64,000 nt of DNA from Eubacteriales bacterium (GTDB lineage: Bacteria; Bacillota; Clostridia; Oscillospirales; Butyricicoccaceae), in assembly GCA_030524205.1 (NCBI GenBank), contig JAUNGZ010000012.1, forward strand, positions 1-64,000, read 5' to 3'. Of this stretch, positions 51,159-60,234 are shown in pieces. A program made the position numbers and the translations under genes. The notes below the pieces were generated by a model. That model was not told where the DNA came from, ran no database searches, and was given only the letters and a program-made list of their open reading frames with translations. Position 1 is the first letter of the stretch; each line of letters begins with the position of its first letter.

Positions 51159-52682
51159 TTATCGGGGCAGGAACCCCTCCGCCCATGTTTTCTGCGCGGG
51201 CGGGAAGTGGTCGGTCATGTAGGCGAGCCGCCGCCGCGCCTCGTCCGCCGCCGCGCGGTACGCGGGGTCGGAGATGCGGTTTACCGTCTCGTCCGGGTCG
51301 GCGGAAAGGTCGTAGAACTCCTCGGCGGGCGCTTCGCCCAGCCGGTAGCCCAGATATTTAATGTATTTGCCCGTCTCGGTCGTGATGCACTGCCATGCGT
51401 TCGAGCGCCCGTGTCCGCCGCGGTGGCGCATAACCTCCTCGGGCGGCACGCCGGGCACGCGCTCCTCGGTGAAGTCGCTCTCCGAAAACGCAAAATCGCG
51501 CACCCGCTCCGCCTGCCCGCGCAGGAGGGGCAGCAGCGAACGGCTGGGGATGATATCGTTGTACGCCGGCCACGCGCGGCTGAGCGCCTTGTGCGGATCC
51601 AGCCCCGCCCAATCGAGCGCGGTCGCCGCGAGGTCGCTGAGCTCGACCGGAGAGGCGTTTTCGCCCATCGGCGCGGCGCCCGGCAGGCGGATGCACAGCG
51701 GCACGTTCAGCGCCTGCCGCCACGGCACGCCCTTTTGCAGCATATAATGGTCGCCCAGCATGTCGCCGTGGTCAGAGGTGAACAGCACCAGCGTGTCGTC
51801 CAGCATGCCGCGTTCCTCCAAAATGCCGAGCAGCAGACCGATCTGGTCGTCGATCAGCCGCAGCATGGCCTTGGCCGACCGGCGCTGCCGCCACAGGGCT
51901 TCCTTCTGCTCGTCCGTCAGCGCCTGCCCGTCGGGCAGCAGGAAATCGTCCGCCCGCTCCATCGGGAACTGCTCCAGATACCGCTGCGGCGCTTCGTAGG
52001 GCTTGTGCGGCCCGCAGAACGACGCTTTCATGAAAAAGGGCTGGGATTTATCGTGCGCGCGCAGCCGCTCGGCCGCGACGCGGCCGGTCACCACGTCCAC
52101 GTAATCGTCCTCGTCAAACGCCCAAGGCAGCGCCTTGTCGTAGTTGTGGTCGGCCGTGTCGCCGTTCGCGCCGCCGCAGGCGGACATAAAATCGCGCACC
52201 TGCTCGAGCAGGCCCTTGTCGTCCAGATACTTGGCGTAGTGGTCATAGCACTTGTCGAGCTGCTGCTTGCCGCTCGTTTCCCAGACGAAATCGTAGCCGT
52301 ACGCCTTCATTTGCCCGCGCATTTCGTACAGCGGCATGCCCATGCCCCGCGGCGTGTTCCACGGATGCGTCTGCGTATAGTGGAATTTGCCGACGCCGTA
52401 GGTGACGTAGCCCGCCCTTTGCAGCGCCTGCATCATGGTCGGGATCTGCGGGAACAGGTCGCCCGACATGGTCAGCGTGCCGATCTGGCGGGAATACCGT
52501 CCGGTGATCAGCGAGGTGCGCGCGGGCGTGCAGATGGGATTGGTCGTCTGGCAGCAGGAAAACCAGCCGCCCTCGCGCGCGAGGCGGTCAAGGTTCGGCA
52601 TGACCGCCTTGCCGCCCGGCGCGTAGCCGACGTAATCGGCGCGCTGCTGGTCGGTCATCAGCAGCAGGATGTTTTTCGGCAT
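51159..52682 (-). CDS. Cytoplasmic Cys-type sulfatase 1
   Basis: 507 residues of the type I sulfatase (alkaline phosphatase) fold. Formylglycine motif CTPARTSLITGR with Cys 51; metal-binding opening LLLMTDQQRADYVG; later FTSDHGDMLGDH with the second metal site. No signal peptide, so it acts inside the cell on an imported sulfate ester. ATG 52680-52682 is chosen; a GTG at 52691 would overlap the upstream sulfatase stop codon by four bases. It is last in the ABC-sulfatase operon. Relatives act on choline sulfate, aryl sulfates or sulfated sugars; the substrate is not predictable here. Confidence 0.92.
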   Translation of the reverse strand: MPKNILLLMTDQQRADYVGYAPGGKAVMPNLDRLAREGGWFSCCQTTNPICTPARTSLITGRYSRQIGTLTMSGDLFPQIPTMMQALQRAGYVTYGVGKFHYTQTHPWNTPRGMGMPLYEMRGQMKAYGYDFVWETSGKQQLDKCYDHYAKYLDDKGLLEQVRDFMSACGGANGDTADHNYDKALPWAFDEDDYVDVVTGRVAAERLRAHDKSQPFFMKASFCGPHKPYEAPQRYLEQFPMERADDFLLPDGQALTDEQKEALWRQRRSAKAMLRLIDDQIGLLLGILEERGMLDDTLVLFTSDHGDMLGDHYMLQKGVPWRQALNVPLCIRLPGAAPMGENASPVELSDLAATALDWAGLDPHKALSRAWPAYNDIIPSRSLLPLLRGQAERVRDFAFSESDFTEERVPGVPPEEVMRHRGGHGRSNAWQCITTETGKYIKYLGYRLGEAPAEEFYDLSADPDETVNRISDPAYRAAADEARRRLAYMTDHFPPAQKTWAEGFLPR

Positions 52683-52687
52683 GGCGG

Positions 52688-54217
52688 TCACAGCCCCAAT
52701 CGTTCGTACTGCTCGGGCAGGGCGTCGTGAGCCTTGAGCGCCAAGCGCAGCTTTTGGACGATCTCCGCCTCGAGCGCCGCGTCGTTAACCGGATGCTCCT
52801 GCGTGTAATCGGCTTCTAGGTCGAACAAAAGCGTCTCCTCGTTATACGGCGACCGGCCGACAAATTCCTGCGACGCGTTGCCCCAGTGGAGGATGTCCGC
52901 GGGAAAACGGTAGACCGGATAGTTTGTCCACGGCAGGAAGCGGCCCATTTCAATTCTGCCGTAATCCGCCGTGTTCAGCCCGTCGTCCGCGCCGTACACC
53001 TGCCGCAAAACGGTCGGCATGGCGGTGTAGACGTAAAGCGGCTGGTTTTTTTCGTCCTTTGCCGCGCGGAAGTAGGTGTATCTGCCGTCCGTCCACGCAA
53101 CCTGCTTGCCGAAATAGCCGTAAATCGCCGCGTCGCGCACTTTTTCCGTCTCGCCGCGCATCAGCGGCAGCAGGCTGCGGCCGTGGATGGGATACTGCAA
53201 AACCTCCTCGGAAACGCCGAAGTATTCCAGCACGGTCGGCAGCACGTCGATGTTCTGCGTCACCGCGCCGCACCGGCCGGGCTTTACCCCGGGCGCCGCC
53301 GCCAAAAGCGGAATGTGGAACACCTCGTTATAGGGCGCCATGTAGTTTTTGGCCATATAGCCGTGCTCGCCCAGATGGAAGCCGTGGTCGGTGGTCAGAA
53401 TGACCATCGTGTCCTCCCACATGCCGTATTTGTCCAGCACGTCGAGGATTTCGCCCAGATGGCGGTCGGTCATCGTGGTGAGCGCCTTGCAGCGGCGGCG
53501 CAGGTGCGCGGTCTCCTCGGGCGTAAATTCGTTGGGCGCGTAGGAAGGATGGGTGTAGTCCGACCCGTCGTAGTCGCCCTCCCGCTCGTACAGGTCGAGA
53601 TAGTATTTCGGGCAGTCGTACGGCTCGTGCGGGTCGAACGCCTCGACCCAGAGGAAGAAATTGTCCGCGTCGTGGTTGTCCTCCAGCCATTCGGCGGCGT
53701 GCCACATGGTCTTGACGCTCGGGTAGTCGTATTCGCTGCGGAAGTGCGAGCGGTTCTCGCGCTCGGCCTCCGACCAGGTGCCCTTAAAGCCCGCGGGCGG
53801 CGTGTCCGGGCGGACGCCGCTGCCGCACGGCCGCGTCCACACGGGGTCGCCCTCCTGCCCGCGGTTGACCTCCCAGGCGGTAAAGCCCCGCGTGTAGTTT
53901 TCGCCGCCCGGGATGAGGTAATGGGCGTGATCGGCAAACATGTGCGTATGGACGTTCTTTTCGCCCGACAAGATGCATTGCAGCGACTGGTCGAACGGCT
54001 CCATCGCGCCCCACGGCTTTTCCAGAAAATTGAGCCGGCCGGTCATAATATCGCGGCGGGCGGGCATGCAGGGCGCGGAGCCGCACCAATGGCTGTCGAA
54101 CACGACCGAGCGGCGCGCCAGCCGGTCGATGTTGGGCGTGATGGCCGGGTCGCTCCCGCCGTAGGCGGACAGCATCCGCCGGTTGAGCGTGTCGCACAGA
54201 ATAAATACGGTTTTCAC
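52688..54217 (-). CDS. Cytoplasmic Cys-type sulfatase 2
   Basis: 509 residues, distinct from sulfatase 1. Opening TVFILCDTLNRRMLSAYGG; formylglycine motif CMPARRDIMTGR with Cys 50; second metal block TTDHGFHLGEHGY. No signal peptide. The first metal-binding pair reads DT instead of the usual DD, which is a variation seen in some subfamilies. It begins 16 bases after the first ATPase gene. Having two different sulfatases suggests two linkages on one compound or two substrates. Confidence 0.92.
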   Translation of the reverse strand: MKTVFILCDTLNRRMLSAYGGSDPAITPNIDRLARRSVVFDSHWCGSAPCMPARRDIMTGRLNFLEKPWGAMEPFDQSLQCILSGEKNVHTHMFADHAHYLIPGGENYTRGFTAWEVNRGQEGDPVWTRPCGSGVRPDTPPAGFKGTWSEAERENRSHFRSEYDYPSVKTMWHAAEWLEDNHDADNFFLWVEAFDPHEPYDCPKYYLDLYEREGDYDGSDYTHPSYAPNEFTPEETAHLRRRCKALTTMTDRHLGEILDVLDKYGMWEDTMVILTTDHGFHLGEHGYMAKNYMAPYNEVFHIPLLAAAPGVKPGRCGAVTQNIDVLPTVLEYFGVSEEVLQYPIHGRSLLPLMRGETEKVRDAAIYGYFGKQVAWTDGRYTYFRAAKDEKNQPLYVYTAMPTVLRQVYGADDGLNTADYGRIEMGRFLPWTNYPVYRFPADILHWGNASQEFVGRSPYNEETLLFDLEADYTQEHPVNDAALEAEIVQKLRLALKAHDALPEQYERLGL

Positions 54218-54233
54218 GCGGTTTCCTCCTTTG

Positions 54234-54983
54234 TTACCACCACTTGATCAGCTCGGTCACATGCTCGCGCAGCTCGACGAAGTCCTGCGCCATCACGTCG
54301 CGCGGCAGCGGCAGCGGGTTTTGAATGACGGTTTTGATCGAGGTCGGCTTGTTGGTCAGCACCATGATGTTCTGGCCGAGGTAAACGGCCTCCTCGATGT
54401 TGTGCGTGATGAACAGAACGGTCGTTTTGGTGCGCTCCCACAGCTTGAGCAGCTCGTCCTCCAGACGGAAGCGCAGGTCGATGTCGAGCTGGCCGTACGG
54501 TTCGTCCATCAGCAGCAGCTCGGGCCTTGTGGCGAACGCGCGCGCGATTACCACGCGCTGCAGCATGGAAACCGAAATCTGCCCCGGGTAGTAGTCCTGA
54601 AACTTGGTCAGGCCGACGATGTCGAGCATCTCCATCGCGCTTTCCTCGGCTTCCTTCAGCGGCACCTTTTTGATTTTGAGGCCCCACATGACGTTTTCCT
54701 TGACCGTCAGCCACGGGTAGGCCGAGTATTCCTGAAAGATGTAGGAGATGTTCTGCTTTTTGGGGTCGACCGGAATGCCGTTTACCAAAATTTCGCCCGC
54801 GGTCGGCACGTACAGCTTGGTCAGCGTGTTCAGAAAGGTGGTCTTGCCGCAGCCCGTCGGGCCGACGATGCACAGGAACTCGCCCTCCTGCACCTCGAAA
54901 TTCAGGTTGTCCAGCACAAGGAGGTCGCCGAATTTTTTGGTCAGGTTCTGCACCTGCACCTTGGCTTGTTTTTTCTCTTGCAT
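54234..54983 (-). CDS. ABC transporter ATP-binding protein 1 (degenerate signature motif)
   Basis: 249 residues, NitT/TauB/SsuB type. Walker A GPTGCGKT (41-48), Q-loop in YIFQEYSA, Walker B LLLMDEP (Glu 161) and the H-loop FITHN (His 194) are intact. The signature motif that should read LSGGQ is ISVSM (136-140), so this subunit cannot complete a partner's ATP site properly. It pairs with the second, different ATPase gene 16 bases upstream. It belongs to the operon with two permeases, a lipoprotein and two sulfatases. Confidence 0.93.
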   Translation of the reverse strand: MQEKKQAKVQVQNLTKKFGDLLVLDNLNFEVQEGEFLCIVGPTGCGKTTFLNTLTKLYVPTAGEILVNGIPVDPKKQNISYIFQEYSAYPWLTVKENVMWGLKIKKVPLKEAEESAMEMLDIVGLTKFQDYYPGQISVSMLQRVVIARAFATRPELLLMDEPYGQLDIDLRFRLEDELLKLWERTKTTVLFITHNIEEAVYLGQNIMVLTNKPTSIKTVIQNPLPLPRDVMAQDFVELREHVTELIKWW

Positions 54984-54999
54984 TTCGTCCGCTCCCTCC

Positions 55000-55758
55000 T
55001 TACAAAGTGTGGTCGACCACGTCGTTGATCTCGCGCCGCAGGCGCAGGAACTCCGGATCGGTGTAGCTGCGCGGGCGCGGCAGATTGATTTCGTATTCGG
55101 CCTTTACGCTGGTCGGGCAGTTGCGCAGCACCAGAATGCGGTCGGCCAGATAAACGGCTTCCTCGATGTTGTTGGTCACGAAGATGACCGTGCGCTTTTC
55201 CTGCTGCCAGATGCGGGTCAGCTCCTCCTGCATCAGGTAGCGGGTCTGCGCGTCCAGATGGCCGAAGGGTTCGTCCATCAGCATGACGAGCGGTTCGTTG
55301 CAGTAGGCGCGCGCGATGCCCACGCGCTGCTTCATGCCGCCCGACAGCTTGATCGGATAGGAATTTTCAAAGCCCTGCAGGCCGACCAGCTCAATGTACC
55401 GCTGCGCGCGCTCGCGCCGTTCCTTTTTGGGCACGCCGCGCATGCGCGGACCGTATTCGACGTTGCCCATCACCTTCAGCCACGGAAACAGCGCCGTCGT
55501 CTGGAACACCATGCCGCGCTCGGGGCCGGGCTTGGTCACCTTGTCGCCGTTTACCGTGATCTCGCCCCCGGTCACCGGCTCAAAGCCGGCGATGGTGTTC
55601 AGAATCGTCGATTTGCCGCACTGGCCCGGGCCGAACAGCACAAGGAACTCGTTTTCGCGCACCTTGATATCCAAGTCCTCGATTACGCTGCACACGCCCT
55701 CGGGCGTGTCGAACGTTTTGGATACGTGATCGCAGTTGATCAAGATTTTCTGTTCCAT
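55000..55758 (-). CDS. ABC transporter ATP-binding protein 2 (degenerate H-loop)
   Basis: 252 residues, same family as the neighbour but clearly different in sequence. Walker A GPGQCGKS (43-50), Q-loop MVFQTTAL, signature LSGGMKQ (138-144) and Walker B VMLMDEP are intact. The H-loop reads VTNNIEEA, with Asn 196 in place of the switch His; the codon is AAC. The gene abuts permease 1. With ATPase 1 it should form a heterodimer with one good and one dead site. Confidence 0.93.
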   Translation of the reverse strand: MEQKILINCDHVSKTFDTPEGVCSVIEDLDIKVRENEFLVLFGPGQCGKSTILNTIAGFEPVTGGEITVNGDKVTKPGPERGMVFQTTALFPWLKVMGNVEYGPRMRGVPKKERRERAQRYIELVGLQGFENSYPIKLSGGMKQRVGIARAYCNEPLVMLMDEPFGHLDAQTRYLMQEELTRIWQQEKRTVIFVTNNIEEAVYLADRILVLRNCPTSVKAEYEINLPRPRSYTDPEFLRLRREINDVVDHTL

Positions 55759-56544
55759 TTACTGTCCCCTCTCATTCCACGCGCAGAGCTTGGTTTCCAG
55801 CAGCCGCATGAACGACACGAGCACCAGACCGGTCAGCGCGATGGCCACGATGCCGACGAGCACCTGCGGCATATTGCTGGTTTCCTGACCGCTGATGATC
55901 AGCCAGCCCACGCCCTCGCTCGACCGGATCATTTCCGCCGCGACGATGGTCGCCCAGCTGCTGCCGATCGCCACCTGCAGGCCGGCAAAGATATACGGCA
56001 CGGTGGACGGCATGACGATGGTGGTGAACAGCTGGCTGTCCCGCGCGCCCAGCATCTTGGCCGCGCGCACGATGGTCTCGTCGACCGAGCGCACGCCCGA
56101 ATAGGTGTTGATCGTGATGGTCGGGAAGCAGGCGAGGAAAATCAGGAAGTACTTGGACATTTCGGCAAAGCCGAACCACGCGATCGACAGGGGGATCCAT
56201 GCGATCGGCGGGATGGGGCGGATCAGCTCGATATAGGGCTTTACAATCGCTTCCAGCGGCTTGTACCAGCCCATCACAACGCCCAGCAGGATGCCCGCCG
56301 CGCACGCCACCAGATAGGGCAGCAGCATACGGCGCAGGCTGGTCAGGATGTGGAAAACCATCGTTTTGGTGCCGATCGGCTCGGCGAAGGAGACGAAGAA
56401 TTTGCGCAGCACGGTAACCGGGTCGGGCAGGATCTTGCCAAGCTCGGTGCCGTTCGTCGCCAAAAACCAAATCAGGCCGAACAGCAGCAGGCCGCACGCG
56501 CCGTAAGCAAACTTGCGCCCGTTTTTATTCCAAAATGTCGCCAT
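55759..56544 (-). CDS. ABC transporter permease 1 (SsuC/TauC type)
   Basis: 261 residues, six predicted helices, BPD_transp_1 family. The loop that docks to the ATPase is AKMLGARDSQLFTTIVMP. The adjoining RPIPPIAWIPL segment is typical of nitrate/sulfonate/taurine permeases. It differs from permease 2, so the channel is a heterodimer, in line with two different ATPases. It lies between permease 2 (one-base gap) and ATPase 2. Confidence 0.92.
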   Translation of the reverse strand: MATFWNKNGRKFAYGACGLLLFGLIWFLATNGTELGKILPDPVTVLRKFFVSFAEPIGTKTMVFHILTSLRRMLLPYLVACAAGILLGVVMGWYKPLEAIVKPYIELIRPIPPIAWIPLSIAWFGFAEMSKYFLIFLACFPTITINTYSGVRSVDETIVRAAKMLGARDSQLFTTIVMPSTVPYIFAGLQVAIGSSWATIVAAEMIRSSEGVGWLIISGQETSNMPQVLVGIVAIALTGLVLVSFMRLLETKLCAWNERGQ

Positions 56545-56545
56545 A

Positions 56546-57331
56546 TCAGTATTTGCCTCCCTTCAGCACGCGCTTTTCGATCAGCGAGATGATGCCGGTC
56601 AGCGCCGCGCCCGTCAAGCCGATGACGATCATGCCGACGATGACGATATCCAGCCGGTAAATGCCGCGCGCCTGCTGGATCATGTAGCCGATGCCCTTGG
56701 TGGACGCGAGCAGCTCGGCCGCGACCAGCGTCGTCCACGCCTGACCGAGCGCGATCTTGCAGCCGGTCATAATCATGGGCAGGGCAGAGGGGATGGCGAT
56801 TTGGGTCAGCAGCTCCCAGTTGGACGCGCCGAAGGTCTGGCCGACCCACAGGTGCACCTCCTTGGTCTGCTTGATGCCCGAATAGCTGTTGATAACGGTT
56901 GCGACCATCGCGGAGATGAAGATGACCAGCGCCTTGCTCAGCAGGCCGATGCCGGCCAGCGACACCATAACCGGAATCCATGCGACGCCGGGCACGGTGC
57001 GCACCAGATCGAACACCGGGCGCACGGTCATTTCGATGCGCGGATACCACGCCATGATAATGCCGAGTGGGATGCCCAGCACGACGCCGAGGCCGTAGCC
57101 CGAAAGCGCGACCCGCAGGCTGGACAGCAGGTGGACGAACAGCGTGCCGCCCTCCGGATTGGGGTCGTACAGCTTTTTGATGAAGGTGCGCACGATGGTG
57201 TCGGGCGCGGGCAGGATATTCGACTTGACCAGCCCCAGCCCTGCGGTCACCAGCCACCAGATAAAGATGCCGACCGCGACGGATACAATGCTGACCAGCA
57301 TGTATTTGTTGAATTTTTTCTTGGTTTTCAT
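56546..57331 (-). CDS. ABC transporter permease 2 (SsuC/TauC type)
   Basis: 261 residues, six predicted helices. Docking loop GQTFGASNWELLTQIAIP and RTVPGVAWIPV place it with permease 1. ATG 57329-57331 has GGAGGG ahead; the longer frame upstream overlaps the intergenic hairpin and is not used. It follows the lipoprotein gene by 98 bases containing that hairpin. Expected to carry a small anionic organosulfur compound. Confidence 0.92.
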   Translation of the reverse strand: MKTKKKFNKYMLVSIVSVAVGIFIWWLVTAGLGLVKSNILPAPDTIVRTFIKKLYDPNPEGGTLFVHLLSSLRVALSGYGLGVVLGIPLGIIMAWYPRIEMTVRPVFDLVRTVPGVAWIPVMVSLAGIGLLSKALVIFISAMVATVINSYSGIKQTKEVHLWVGQTFGASNWELLTQIAIPSALPMIMTGCKIALGQAWTTLVAAELLASTKGIGYMIQQARGIYRLDIVIVGMIVIGLTGAALTGIISLIEKRVLKGGKY

Positions 57332-57366
57332 GGATTCCCTCCGTTCCAAACCGCCTGCCGGGATGG

Positions 57367-57395
57367 AAAAGGGGACCCATTTCACATGGGCCCCC
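57367..57395 (-). terminator. Hairpin between the binding-protein and permease genes (attenuator)
   Basis: On minus, GGGGGCCCAT and ATGGGTCCCC pair (57371-57380, 57386-57395), followed by TTTT. Within one operon such a hairpin lowers downstream transcription or protects the upstream mRNA. The binding protein would then be made in excess. Confidence 0.7.
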
Positions 57396-57429
57396 TTCTT
57401 TCCGCAAGCCCGGGGCAATTTCAGTTCTA

Positions 57430-58548
57430 TCAGCCTGCGGTCTTTACTTCCAGACCCAGCGCGTCCTTGATCAGGCTGCCGTCGATCGCCGTCTTGACAT
57501 TGTCGACCTGCGACTGCTCTATCGTGCCGATCGAGGCGAAGAACTCGCCCGTGCCGACCATGCCGTAGCCCATCACGTAATCATCCGCCTTCATGTATTC
57601 GGGCGTGACGTAGGTGCGGGACGCGATTTCCTGATCGAGGGCCGCTTCCGAGGTGGTCTTGCCGTTGTCGTTATAGAACTTGTAGGCAAACTCCTTGCGC
57701 GCGGCGGGGTCGTTTTGCAGCTCCTCGGACGCCTTGTACATGCCCTTGAGGAACAGGACGACGTCCGCGCGGCGCTCCTTGAGCACGTCGTAACGCGCCA
57801 GAATGCCGTTGAGGAACTCGCCGCCGGTCGCTTCCTGATAGCTGGCGACCCGCTTCATGCCCGCTTTTTCCATCTGCTCGACAAAGGAGAAGTCGGATAC
57901 GCCGATCATGTCGCCCTCGCCCGCGAGAAACGCCTGCGAAGCGGCCGAGTTATCCATGTTCAAGAATTCATAATCCTTGCCCGCGGTCAAGCCGAACCGG
58001 TTCATGTACGCCGCGGCCATGTGCTGCTGGATGGTGCTCGTCGGCCCGAGGATCTGCTGGCCCTTGAGCGTGTCCGCGCTGCCGTACATATCGGGCAGGC
58101 CGTCGATCTCGCCCTTGTGCTCGAATACCGGATTGTCCGGACGGGCGAAGATCCAGGTGCTGTCGCCGATGGTGTCGGTTTCGCCGACCCATGCGCACAG
58201 GCCGGACGCCATCGAGAACACAGACGCGAGGCCGTTGGACGCGATATCGAGCTGCTCGGCCGCAAGGCCCTCGTTTTCCGGCGAGCCGTTCGGGAAGATG
58301 ACCAGCTCTACGTCGAGCCCAAGGTCGTCAAAGTAGCCCTTTTCCTTGGCGTAAACCGTCGGCACCGAGATGATGGACGACTGTACGCCGACAACCAGCG
58401 GCTTGCCGCTCGGTTCGTCCGCTCCGGCCGCCGCGCCGCCGCCCTGCTGCGCGTCGTTTCCGCCGCCGCCGCAGCCGGACAGTACGCCGGCCAGCATCGC
58501 CGAGGCCAGCATTGCGCCGAGCAACCGCTTCATGGTATTCTTTTTCAT
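57430..58548 (-). CDS. NMT1/TauA-like ABC substrate-binding lipoprotein
   Basis: 372 residues. Lipobox LSGC with Cys 26, a Gly/Ala linker, then a solute-binding domain opening LVVGVQSSIISVPTVYAKEKGYFDDLGLDVELV, the pattern of nitrate/sulfonate/taurine/thiamine-precursor binding proteins. ATG 58546-58548 has GAGAGG. It is first of the operon that also encodes both permeases, both ATPases and both sulfatases, so it probably captures the sulfated substrate outside the cell. Confidence 0.9.
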   Translation of the reverse strand: MKKNTMKRLLGAMLASAMLAGVLSGCGGGGNDAQQGGGAAAGADEPSGKPLVVGVQSSIISVPTVYAKEKGYFDDLGLDVELVIFPNGSPENEGLAAEQLDIASNGLASVFSMASGLCAWVGETDTIGDSTWIFARPDNPVFEHKGEIDGLPDMYGSADTLKGQQILGPTSTIQQHMAAAYMNRFGLTAGKDYEFLNMDNSAASQAFLAGEGDMIGVSDFSFVEQMEKAGMKRVASYQEATGGEFLNGILARYDVLKERRADVVLFLKGMYKASEELQNDPAARKEFAYKFYNDNGKTTSEAALDQEIASRTYVTPEYMKADDYVMGYGMVGTGEFFASIGTIEQSQVDNVKTAIDGSLIKDALGLEVKTAG

Positions 58549-58727
58549 CTGTACTACCTCTCTTTCTCTTATGGGGACGCTTCTGTCTGCCGGCTGCGAT
58601 CCATACCGCCGCGCCAGAGCTTTCAACACTGTCATTATGCAGGCTTTTTCCGGATTGCGCCCGCTCAATTCTTGACCTGTTTTTTCGTCTTGTTGACTTC
58701 TGTTTGGGCACTTTCGCGGATTTATCC

Positions 58728-58776
58728 AAAAATAAAAAGTGCGGCATGGACATATTGCACAATATGTTCATGCCGC
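58728..58776 (-). terminator. Terminator of the YesM/YesN-like operon
   Basis: A 17-bp stem (58741-58757 with 58760-58776, one mismatch) followed on minus by ACTTTTTATTTTT. It separates the regulatory operon from the transporter operon, which must have its own promoter in 58549-58727; I could not pick a convincing one. Confidence 0.85.
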
Positions 58777-58782
58777 CGCCGC

Positions 58783-60234
58783 TTATCGTTTCCGGCTTTC
58801 CGCCGGTGTGCAGCTAAACTGCTTTTTGTATACCGAGGTGAAATAGCTGACGTTTGGTATGCCGACCTGCTCGGCGATCTCGCTGACGCGCAGCGTGGTC
58901 GTGCGCAGCAGGCGCTGCGCCTCCTGCATGCGCAGGGTGAGCAGATATTCGGAGAAGTTGACGCCGACCTCCTTTTTGAACCGGCGGCTGAAATACTCGG
59001 TGTTGAGAAAAGCCGCGCCGGCCGCGTCCTGCAAGGTGATGCCCGCGCGGAAATGCCGCCGGATGTAGGCGAGCGCCGATTCAATGTTTTCCGAGTATTG
59101 CCGCCCGCTCTGCTCCAAAACCTCTGTGAAGGCCTCGAACAGGCCGCGCAGCTGCTCCAGATGCGCCGCGTCGGCCACCTGCGCCAGCAGCACGGTGGAC
59201 TGCTGCTCGGTATCGGCGGCCATCTCGACGATGAAGCATAAAAGCCTTTTGAGCCGCTCGGCGGGCACCTGCCGTTCGCGCGCAAAATCGAACAGCGCGT
59301 CCATTTGCTCGCGGAAGCCGGCCCAGTCCCGTCCGATCAGCGCGGTGATGGCGTTGTTGCGGAACACGAAAAGCTGCTCGGGGGCCGTTTCGCTGTCATA
59401 CGCGCTGTTTGAGCGCTCACCCGCGCCGCGGTAAAAGCTGCGGGACAGGTCGCGCCGCGCGTCGGCAGCCGCGCGCTTGAGCGCCGCCACGTCGTGATAG
59501 ACCGCGCTCATGCCGATCTGCTCGTCCCAAACGCTCAGGCGGGCGGCAAATTCGGCCAAATAGCGCTGCTGCTCCCCGCTGCCCATGCCGCGCGCCAGAT
59601 CGGCGAGCACGAAAATGCCGCCGTCGTCCAGCGGCAGCGTCCACTGCCGTCTGATCCACGGGAAGCGCGCCAGCGCCAATTCGTCCAGCACCGCCTTGTT
59701 ATAGCGGAACACGCAGACAAAATAATCGCCCAGCTCATAGCCCAGCAGATACGTCCGCACCTCCTCGCGGTCGAGCAGGTCGACCGACGGGTCGGCCAGC
59801 ACGCCGGCCAGATACCGCCCGAACGACAGCCGCCGCGTCACGATCTGCTCGGGATGCTCGCGCAGGCGTTTTTCCGCCACCCGTTCGAGCAGCGCGCGCA
59901 TGGTGTCCGGCTCGATCTCGCTTTTCAGGATATAATCGGCGGCGCCTTGCTGCATGGCGCTGCGGGCGAAGGAAAAATCGTCGTGGCAGGTCAGCATGAC
60001 GACGTCGATCTGCGGCCAGCGCGCGTGGATCTGCTCGAGCAGCTCGAGGCCGTCCATGCGCGGCATGGTGATGTCGGTCAGCACCAGATCGACCGCCTGC
60101 TGCTCCAGCAGCCGCAGGGCCGCGGCGCCCGACGGGGCGCTGCCCACGATTTCACAGTCCGCGCCCGATTGGCGGATACAGTGCGCGATATAGTCCTTGA
60201 TCGGCGCTTCGTCGTCAACAATCAGGATTTTCAT
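58783..60234 (-). CDS. YesN-like response regulator with AraC DNA-binding domain
   Basis: 483 residues. The N-terminal receiver has VDDE and Asp in LVLTDITMPRMDG. A middle region of about 250 residues follows, then a C-terminal AraC double helix-turn-helix with LQDAAGAAFLNTEYFSRRFK and VSEIAEQVGIPNVSYFTSVYK. ATG 60232-60234 has AGGAGG at a better distance than the ATG at 60240. It overlaps the kinase gene end by 20 bases. It lies upstream of the transporter operon and is the likely activator of it. Confidence 0.92.
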   Translation of the reverse strand: MKILIVDDEAPIKDYIAHCIRQSGADCEIVGSAPSGAAALRLLEQQAVDLVLTDITMPRMDGLELLEQIHARWPQIDVVMLTCHDDFSFARSAMQQGAADYILKSEIEPDTMRALLERVAEKRLREHPEQIVTRRLSFGRYLAGVLADPSVDLLDREEVRTYLLGYELGDYFVCVFRYNKAVLDELALARFPWIRRQWTLPLDDGGIFVLADLARGMGSGEQQRYLAEFAARLSVWDEQIGMSAVYHDVAALKRAAADARRDLSRSFYRGAGERSNSAYDSETAPEQLFVFRNNAITALIGRDWAGFREQMDALFDFARERQVPAERLKRLLCFIVEMAADTEQQSTVLLAQVADAAHLEQLRGLFEAFTEVLEQSGRQYSENIESALAYIRRHFRAGITLQDAAGAAFLNTEYFSRRFKKEVGVNFSEYLLTLRMQEAQRLLRTTTLRVSEIAEQVGIPNVSYFTSVYKKQFSCTPAESRKR

